From Ashinkailepas kermadecensis (Eukaryota > Arthropoda > Thecostraca > Neolepadidae), in assembly GCA_034440615.1 (NCBI GenBank), contig JAOTOM010004120.1, positions 159,501 to 223,500 on the forward strand: DNA of 64,000 bases. The letters run 5' to 3'. Below, in pieces: positions 35,901 through 44,900 of the stretch (its first letter is position 1; each line of letters begins with the position of its first letter). The notes under the pieces are model-generated. The model had not been told where the DNA came from and ran no database searches. It saw nothing but the letters and a program-made list of their open reading frames with translations. A program made the position numbers and the translations under genes.

Positions 35901-38900
35901 ATCGAATCCAAGAAGCGCCGTTCGGGTCTGGCCAGTCTGGGAATGGTGGTTTCCCTTCATTAGGCGAGCCGAGAATAGAGGTTTCTTGCACTTGGCGAGG
36001 AATTTTTATTGTCTGCACCGAGTTGCCCACTGGATGGAAAGAGACGAAAGAGGCTCGTTGTAGGCATCGCCAACCTTGGTAGGAACGACCTACGTATCTA
36101 TTATCAATATCTAGTGAAATTATTGGCTGGGATAAGCCTCGTGAGTTGTATGATGGGATATAGTCCGATAATTCAGGGACCAGGTAGTGAGACTACTAGT
36201 TGATCTCGTGTAGTATCGGCCGACGTAGGAACTGAGGCCCAATTGAGGTTTCTTGAAATTTAATTATTCTTGTTGGTGTAAACTTCAGTATCAAAGCAGA
36301 AATATAGCTACCTAGCTAGAATGATGTATGCACAACCAGCTTAATGTTGAGAAGTATGGGTAGCCATAGCAAAATTGTTGGTTGGTTGGTTATTGGTTTT
36401 ACGACACGTCGACCGTTGAGTCATGTAGCGTCGCCAATCTCTCACGCCGATTGGTCGCGGGCGAAGAGTAGCGACAGGTGAGACTCGAACCCACAACCTT
36501 TCGATTGTGAGACGAGCATCTTACCCCTAGACCACTCGTCCCCATATAGCAAAATTGTGATTCCTTATATTTTGCAGTGGTGCACATCTGTATCCCTCTG
36601 TTGGTGCCCATGCATGCAGTGGCACAACCTAGGACGGGGTTGTTTTATATTCTGGGGGGAGGACAAGTGGACTCTCAATGTTTGCTTTGCTTCTCAAATG
36701 ACTTCAACTTTTAACATGGGACTCTATAGAGTGTGCCCCCAATCTATTTCACCCTGCCCATTGCCTTTCATGTATTTCCGCTTCCCCAATAATTTTCATA
36801 AATGAACATCCACGACCTGGAAATAGTATTTTCAGCTTGTTTGTTTGTTTGTTTCAGCTTGTTTTGTTTTGGAAATAAAGCTTTAATTTTTGTAAGACAA
36901 TATATTTTCAGGAAATAGGGATTGGTCCCCTTCAGTGCACGGATACAGTAACTCACAAGCATTGTTGTGCTCTAACAAAATGTTTCAGGAAATTGTGAAG
37001 TGCACCCCACCTCATACCCCAATAAACTCCATTATTTGGCTTGTTTGTCCCTGCAGCTTCCTGAACATTCCTATGCCATGAGAAATCATAATATATGTCC
37101 ACAAATATTTTGGGGATGTGATTGCTTTTGTGATTTGCAAGTTGTGTAGGGACTTCCCTAGTTCTCTAGTTCTGTCTAGCCTTGCATTCTTCTGAACACT
37201 ACTGATTCCAGCATTTTCACAAATGAATAATGTACACATGAAGGCGTGGTTGTTTATTAATTCACATGTTTCAGACAATTGCATACGACCTGCACCATTT
37301 CATGGAACAAATACATTGGTATTAATGTTGTATGCAGATTGCAGAGTGATCCTTAAGCATCTGCTGTCATCTGTTGCACATGCTAGCAAGCTGGCACTCG
37401 TCTAGTCTTGCTTGCATCTGATTTTCTGTTCCACTTCTGCATCCTCTTGGAATGTTGCTGCAGCTCTCATGGTCACCTGAAATAACAAATGTGCATTATC
37501 CTCAATGATGTTGCCAAGTTGCTGTGGCAAGGACATAACATGGCTAGACAAGATGAAGAGCACCAAAACTAGAAGGGTTTTTCATTATCAGCCATTGATT
37601 ACCATATGTTATAGGCCGTAGGAGCATGCTGCATCCTCTGCTTCATCACAATCCAATAATACTATTGGATTATGACAGCTGGTTGAGATTGCTGTTTAAG
37701 CAAGGCTCTTCACGATATATCATGTAATGTTAGGAGTGTATTTTTTTTGGGAGTGTATAATTCTTTGGATGACAAAAGTTCCAAAAAAGGACCATATTTC
37801 CAACACTGCTAGTGGCTGTGGCCGCAGAAGCTGCTGGGAGACGTCTCCGGTGTGGTGGGTGTTGCTGTGGCGTGGCTGACTAGTGGCTGTGGCCGCAGAA
37901 GCTGCTGGGAGACGTCTCCGGTGTGGTGGGTGTTGCTGTGGCGTGGCTGACTAGTGGCTGCTGGGAGACGTCTCCGGTGTGGTGGGTGTTGCTGTGGCGT
38001 GGCTGACTAGTGGCTTGGCCGCAGAAGCTTGTGGTTGTGGTTTTGTTTATTGCTGGGAGACGTCTCCGGTGTGGTGGGTGTTGCTGTGGCGTGGCTGACT
38101 AGTGGCTGCTGGGAGACGTCTCCGGTGTGGTGGGTGTTGCTGTGGCGTGGCTGACTAGTGGCTGCTGGGAGACGTCTCCGGTGTGGTGGGTGTTGCTGTG
38201 GCGTGGCTGACTAGTGGCTGCTGGGAGACGTCTCCGGTGTGGTGGGTGTTGCTGTGGCCGCAGGTCAGGGCTGACTAGTGGCTGTGGCCGCAGGTCGACC
38301 TCTGAGGACGACTGGGTGCGGGCCGGGCCGTGGCTCAAACTGGCCGGCGCCTCCGTGGAGTCTGTGCTCGCCGCGTGTCCCGAGGCGCCTGGTCTGGACA
38401 ACTACCTGCGCAGCGCACTCACCGCCTCGCATCAGCCGCCGCTGTCCTACCAGATGGCCAATCAGGCGCTGCGCGTGCTGTGCGACCGCGCGCCGGAGTC
38501 GGTGGCGGCCGTTGTGCTGGCGGCCGGCCCACTGGTCGAGTATCGCGCCGAACCGCCGCTCGAGGCGCTCGAGGCGCTGCTGGCCGAGCCGCGGCTGGCC
38601 GAGTCGGCGGCGCAGGCGGCGCGGCTGGCGGCGCTGCGACTGCTAGCGCGCGGCCAGTCGTCCGAGGCGCGCCGCCGGCCGCTGCTGGAGCAGCTGACGG
38701 ACGAGGCGCTGACGGCCGGCCGGCCGCACCTGCTGGTGACGCCCGTCGCTGGCCGGCGCAGCCTCACCGAGCTGGGCGAGCTGCTGGCCGCCGGCCGGCC
38801 CGACCTGCTGGCCACCGCGCTGGCGGCGCTGGCCGCCGCCGGCCGACCGCCGCTGCCCGAGCTGACCGCGCTGTTGCTGGAGGCGGCCGACACCAGCCGC

Positions 38901-41900
38901 CGCGCCGCCGCGTTGCGCTACGAGACGCTGCTGCGGGACGTGCTGGAGCTGGCGCTGCGCAGGGGCGGCCGGCCGGCCGGCGCCGTCCAGGCGGTCACCA
39001 TCGTGGTGCGCATGTACCTGGGCGCGCTTGTGGGCGCCTTCCAGCCGCCGTCGCCGCCGCCGCCCGGCGCGGCCGCCGAGCGACACCGGCTGGGCGCGCT
39101 GTACGGGCCGCGCGCCGGCTGGCTGAACATGCTGCCGCCGTTCGAGGCGAAGGCGCCGTCGCAGATGGTGGCCGACATCGAGTCTGACGCCCGACTGGTG
39201 GAGCTCGTCATGCTGCAGGTAGTTGGCGCGTGACACGAACGTGTTGTGTACAGCGAGCTCTGACGATGGTGTAAACAAGACACGCATACAACGCGTGATG
39301 ACCGCCGGGTATAACATGCGCTATGTCGTACACATCGTGTACACGTATGTCGGGACAGCGCATGATGGCGGCCGGGTACAACACATGTTATGTCGTACAT
39401 GTCGTATACACGTGTGTAGGCACAATTTATGCGCCAGTGGGTAAATCTTGGCGGCGAGTATTTGGTGATATCGTTGTGTTTGGAAGCTTAAATATTCGCG
39501 TTCATCGACTGCCATATTTACTACTTTGTTGCTACAAAGCTTGAGCGTTAGCCACTGAAAGAATTAGTGATATTGACGCACCTTTCAATCCTTGCAAGGT
39601 CGGCCGTAGGTCGGGGTGTATGGGTGGTGTTCGTGTCCCATGTTACCCGTCGGCCCCGGCATCGCCCGGCGGCTGTGCCGCTGTGCTGGAGTGTACGTGT
39701 GGTGTTTGTGTCACGTGTCTCCCGTCGGTCCGGGACCGCCCGGCGGTTGTGCCGCTGTGCTGGAGTGTACGTGTGGTGTTTGTGTCACGTGTCTCCCGTC
39801 GGCCCGGGACCGCCCAGCAGGCTGTGCCGCTGCGCTGGAGTGTACGTGTGGTGTTTGTGTCACGTGTCTCCCGTCGGCCCGGGACCGCCCGGCGGCTGTG
39901 ACTGTGCTGGAGTGTACGTGTGGTGTTTGTGTCACGTGTCTCCCGTCGGTCCGGGACCGCCCGGCGGCTGTGCCGCTGTACCGGGGCGGCTCTGTGACCG
40001 TCGTCTGGCTCGCGTGTCGCAGTCGCTGCTGTGCTCGGGCCTGCCGTCCGCCGACGACCGACACAACATCGTCCAGTTCCTGGAGGCGAACCCCGCCGCC
40101 ATCGGCGCCGACGCGCTGCGGGCGCTCTGTGCGGAGCTGGCGCCGGCCGCCGCCCTCATCGTGCGCCAGTACCCGCACGCCGTGCTCGACCACGCCAAGG
40201 TGAGCGCCGGAGCCGCCGCCTACCACCCACCCCCTCAGGTCACGGGTACCGAGTGGTGGTCATCGTGTTGCGGAGGGCTACCTATAGTCGGTGGTTCGTA
40301 AGTTTGAAAAACAAAGGAGCGTGCCCAAAGTCAGTGTTGTGTAAGTCTGGAAAACAAATCACTAGCAACGGCGTCTGGCTGCTGTTATGCTTATTCAGGC
40401 TTTGTTGTTTTCTCAGGTGTTCTGACAAAGCCAGGTGCGTGTTGGCGCCTGTCCAGGTGTTGCTATCTATCCAGGTTTTGAACTCTGTGTGGGTGCCCTG
40501 TCGTACTTACCTCTGCTCGGGTATTAGTCTGTGACGAACTCCTGTGTATTGAGCTGTGACCGAGTGTGTTTGTGTAATAACGCGAGTCCTGGTGTCCGTA
40601 CCCGCACCTGGGGTGGATGGGTGGGTGGATGGATGGATGGATGGATGGATGGATGGATGGATGGATGGATGGATGGATGGATGGATGGATGGATGGATGG
40701 ATGGATGGATGGATGGATGGATGGATGGATGGATGGATGGATGGATGGATGGATGGATGGATGGATGGATGGATGGATGGATGGATGGATGGATGGATGG
40801 ATGGATGGATGGATGGATGGATGGATGGATGGATGGATGGATGGATGGATGGATGGATGGATCCACTTCACTCCCGATGAGCGGCTTTCCAGCGTTAGTT
40901 CCAGAAACGTTTGTTGCACTCATGTGAAATTTGGCACAGCTATTTTGCATCTTTTTATGCCTGATCCTATGTGCAAATTTGAACTCTGGCCAGAGGTCAC
41001 CGAGTTGTGACGTCATAACCAGGGGCATGGTGGTGAAAATTATCTAAGTCGTAGTTTTTGCAGGCTATTCTTCTATAAATGTTTTGAAATTATTGAAGGT
41101 TTGCATTTCAGGATGTTCGTGATACGTACGTGCTCACACTGGTGACCTTTTAAAGTTTTTCGGTCACCGATCTTAGTTGTCATCAGTTGATCTGTTTTCT
41201 TCTCTTTTTTATGGATTCTGAGTTGTTGTTAGGTGCCACAATGGAACCCATCGCTCATTTTAACCTATGTGTCTTTAATTATACCATTGGTGACCATTTT
41301 AGGATGAAGTTTCGCAATTGTGGGAAATCCGTAATATTTTACCTGATCTGGAGAGTGACCTATACACCAGAACAGGTCATATGTGCCACCGATTGGGTGA
41401 TAGGGTCCTGGGTTTCACGTTGATACCCAGTTTGGTTTTTTTATCCAGTACTTTGGTCGCGTGACTGCTTTAAGCAAAATATAGTCCAAAATAGCCGATT
41501 TCCGCGAAATATTTTTATTTCGCGTGACCTTGACGGTCTTTAAATGACCCGAACTCAGCAGCTCAAATGCTATTTTTAAGTGATCTTAAAGTGTTAAAGC
41601 TTTAGGTCACGTCCCTAAGAACCCGTTTCCATTTTAATTTTAGCTGTACATCAAGTAGGACCGCGATGGCGATGGTGATTCCACCTTCTCTCGGTGCATC
41701 ACAGGATGGTGAAATTGGAGTTGCGGACGAAGGTTCCTGTTGCAGTGTTGTGTTAATCTGTGACCTGGTGCCCGTGTACTGACGTGTGACCAGGTGGCCG
41801 TGTATTGTATGGCCGGGTGGTCGTGTATTGACATGTGACCGGGTGGCCGTGTATTGTAGTATGGCCGGGTGGCCGTGTATTGTAGTATGGTCGGGCGGTC

Positions 41901-44900
41901 GTGTATTGACATGTGACCGGGTGGCCGTGTATTGTAGTATGGCCGGGTGGCCGTGCATTGTAGTATGGCCGGGTAGCCGTGTATTGACATGTGACCGTGT
42001 GGCCGTGTATCGATCTATGGCTGAGTGGCCGTGTATTATAGTATGGCCGTGTATTGCCGGGTGGCCGTGTATTGACCTGTGGCCGGATATCCGTGCATTG
42101 ACTTGTGGCCGTGTACTGACCTGTGGCCGAATGTCCGTGTACTGACCTGTGGCCGGGTGTCCGTGTACTGGCCTGTGACCGGGTGTCCGTGTACTGACCT
42201 GTGGCCGGGTGTCCGTGTACTGGCCTGTGGTCGGGTGTCCGTGTACTGACCTGTGACCGGGTGTCCGTGTACTGACCTGTGGCCGGGTGGCCGTGTACTG
42301 ACCTGTGACCGGGTGTCCATGTACTGACCTGGTGTCCGTGTACTGACCTGTGGCCGAATGTCCGTGTACTGACCTGTGGCCGGGTGTCCGTGTACTGGCC
42401 TGTGGCCGGGTGTCCGTGTACTGACCTGTGGTCGGGTGTCCGTGTACTGACCTGTGACCGGGTGTCCATGTACTGACCTGGTGTCCGTGTACTGACCTGT
42501 GGCCGAATGTCCGTGTACTGACCTGTGGCCTGGTGTCCGTGTACTGACCTGTGGCCGGGTGTCCGTGTACTGACCAGGTGTCCGTGTACTGACCAGGTGT
42601 CCGTGTACTGACCTGTGACCGGGTGTCCGTGTACTGACCTGGTGTCCGTGTACTGACCTGTGGCCGGGTGTCCGTGTACTGACCTGTGGCCGGGTGTCCG
42701 TGTACTGACCTGTGACCGGGTGTCCGTGTACTGACCTGTGACCGGGTGTCCGTGTACTGACCAGGTGTCCGTGTACAGACCAGGTGTCCGTGTACTGACC
42801 TGTGACCGGGTGTCCGTGTACTGACCTGTGCCCGGGTGTCCGTGTACTGACCAGGTGTCCGTGTACTGACCTGTGACCGGGTGTCCGTGTACTGACCAGG
42901 TGTCCGTGTACTGACCTGTGACCGGGTGTCCGTGTACTGACCTGTGACCGGGTGTCCGTGTACTGACCTGTGACCGGGTGTCCGTGTACTGACCTGTGAC
43001 CTGGTGTCCGTGTACTGACCTGTGGCCGGGTGTCCGTGTACTGACCAGGTGTCCGTGTACTGACCAGGTGTCCGTGTACTGACCTGTGACCGGGTGTCCG
43101 TGTACTGACCTGTGGCCGGGTGTCCGTGTACTGACCTGTGGCCGGGTGTCCGTGTACTGACCTGTGACCGGGTGTCCGTGTACTGACCTGTGGCCGGGTG
43201 TCCGTGTACTGACCTGTGGCCGGGTGTCCGTGTACTGACCTGTGGCCGGGTGTCCGTGTACTGACCTGTGACCGGGTGTCCATGTACTGACCTGTGACCG
43301 GGTGTCCGTGTACTGACCTGTGGTCGGGTGTCCGTGTACTGACCAGGTGTCCGTGTACTGACCTGGTGTCCGTGTACTGACCTGTGGCCGGGTGTCCGTG
43401 TACTGACCTGTGACCGGGTGTCCGTGTACTGACCTGTGGTCGGGTGTCCGTGTACTGACCTGTGACCAGGTGTCCGTGTACTGACCTGTGACCTGGTGTC
43501 CGTGTACTAGCCTGTGGCCGGGTGTCCGTGTACTGACCTGTGGCCGGGTGTCCGTGTACTGACCTGTGGCCGGGTGTCCGTGTACTGACCTGTGACCGGG
43601 TGTCCGTGTACTGACCTGTGACCGGGTGTCCGTGTACTGACCTGTGGCCGGGTGTCCGTGTACTGACCTGTGGCCGGGTGTCCGTGTACTGACCAGGTGT
43701 CCGTGTACTGACCTGTGGCCGGGTGTCCGTGTACTGACCTGTGGCCGGGTGTCCGTGTACTGACCTGTGGTCGGGTGTCCGTGTACTGACCTGTGGCCGG
43801 GTGTCCGTGTACTGACCTGTGACCGGGTGTCCATGTACTGACCTGTGACCGGGTGTCCGTGTACTGACCAGGTGTCCGTGTACTGACCTGTGGCCGGGTG
43901 TCCGTGTACTGACCTGTGACCGGGTGTCCGTGTACTGACCTGTGGTCGGGTGTCCGTGTACTGACCTGTGGCCGGGTGTCCGTGTACTGACCGGGTGTCC
44001 GTGTACTGACCTGTGGCCGGGTGTCCGTGTACTGACCTGTGGCCGGGTGTCCGTGTACTGACCTGTGGTCGGGTGTCCGTGTACTGACCTGTGACCGGGT
44101 GTCCGTGTACTGACCTGTGACCGGGTGTCCGTGTACTGACCTGTGACCGGGTGTCCGTGTACTGACCTGGTGTCCGTGTACTGACCTGTGGCCGGGTGTC
44201 CGTGTACTGACCTGTGACCGGGTGTCCGTGTACTGACCTGGTGTCCGTGTACTGACCTGTGGCCGGGTGTCCGTGTACTGACCTGTGACCGGGTGTCCAT
44301 GTACTGACCTGGTGTCCGTGTACTGACCTGTGGCCGGGTGTCCTGTACTGGCCTGTGGCCGGGTGTCGGTGTACTGACCTGTGACCGGGTGTCCATGTAC
44401 TGACCTGGTGTCTGTGTACTGACCTGTGGGGCCGGGTGTCCGTGTACTGACCTGGTGTCCGTGTACTGACCTGTGGCCGGGTGTCCGTGTACTGACCTGT
44501 GACCGGGTGTCCGTGTACTGACCTGTGGCCGGGTGTCCGTGTACTGACCTGTGGCCGGGTGTCCGTGTACTGACCTGTGACCGGGTGTCCGTGTACTGAC
44601 CTGGTGTCCGTGTACTGACCTGTGGCCGGGTGTCCGTGTACTGACCTGTGTCCGGGTGTCCGTGTACTGACCTGTGGCCGAATGTCCGTGTACTGACCTG
44701 TGACCGGGTGTCCGTGTACTGACCTGGTGTCCGTGAACTGACCTGTGGCCGGGTGTCCGTGTACTGACCTGTGACCGGGTGTCCATGTACTGACCTGGTG
44801 TCCGTGTACTGACCTGTGGCCGGGTGTCCGTGTACTGGCCTGTGGCCGGGTGTCCGTGTACTGACCTGTGACCGGGTGTCCATGTACTGACCTGGTGTCC

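Larger units (their letters stand above)
33208..37808. mobile_element. hAT-like DNA element (4.6 kb) inserted in the 71-bp minisatellite
   Basis: The ends are CAGTGTTGGA and TCCAACACTG, perfect 10-bp terminal inverted repeats. The flanks are 8-bp duplications, CTAGTGGC (33200-33207 and 37809-37816); removing the element plus one copy restores an intact 71-bp unit. CAG-type termini and an 8-bp duplication fit the hAT superfamily. No transposase was recognised; the interior is AT-rich with short frames and holds a nested MITE and SINE, so the copy is non-autonomous or decayed. Confidence 0.85.

Noticed and set aside
38330..39187. Overlapping 285-codon and 224-codon frames in other frames of exon 10
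   Set aside because: GC-rich shadow frames; only the frame of 38294-39218 aligns with HPS3.
40507..41028. Open frames of Trp-Met-Asp-Gly and His-Pro-Ser-Ile repeats
   Set aside because: Translation of the (GGAT)n microsatellite.
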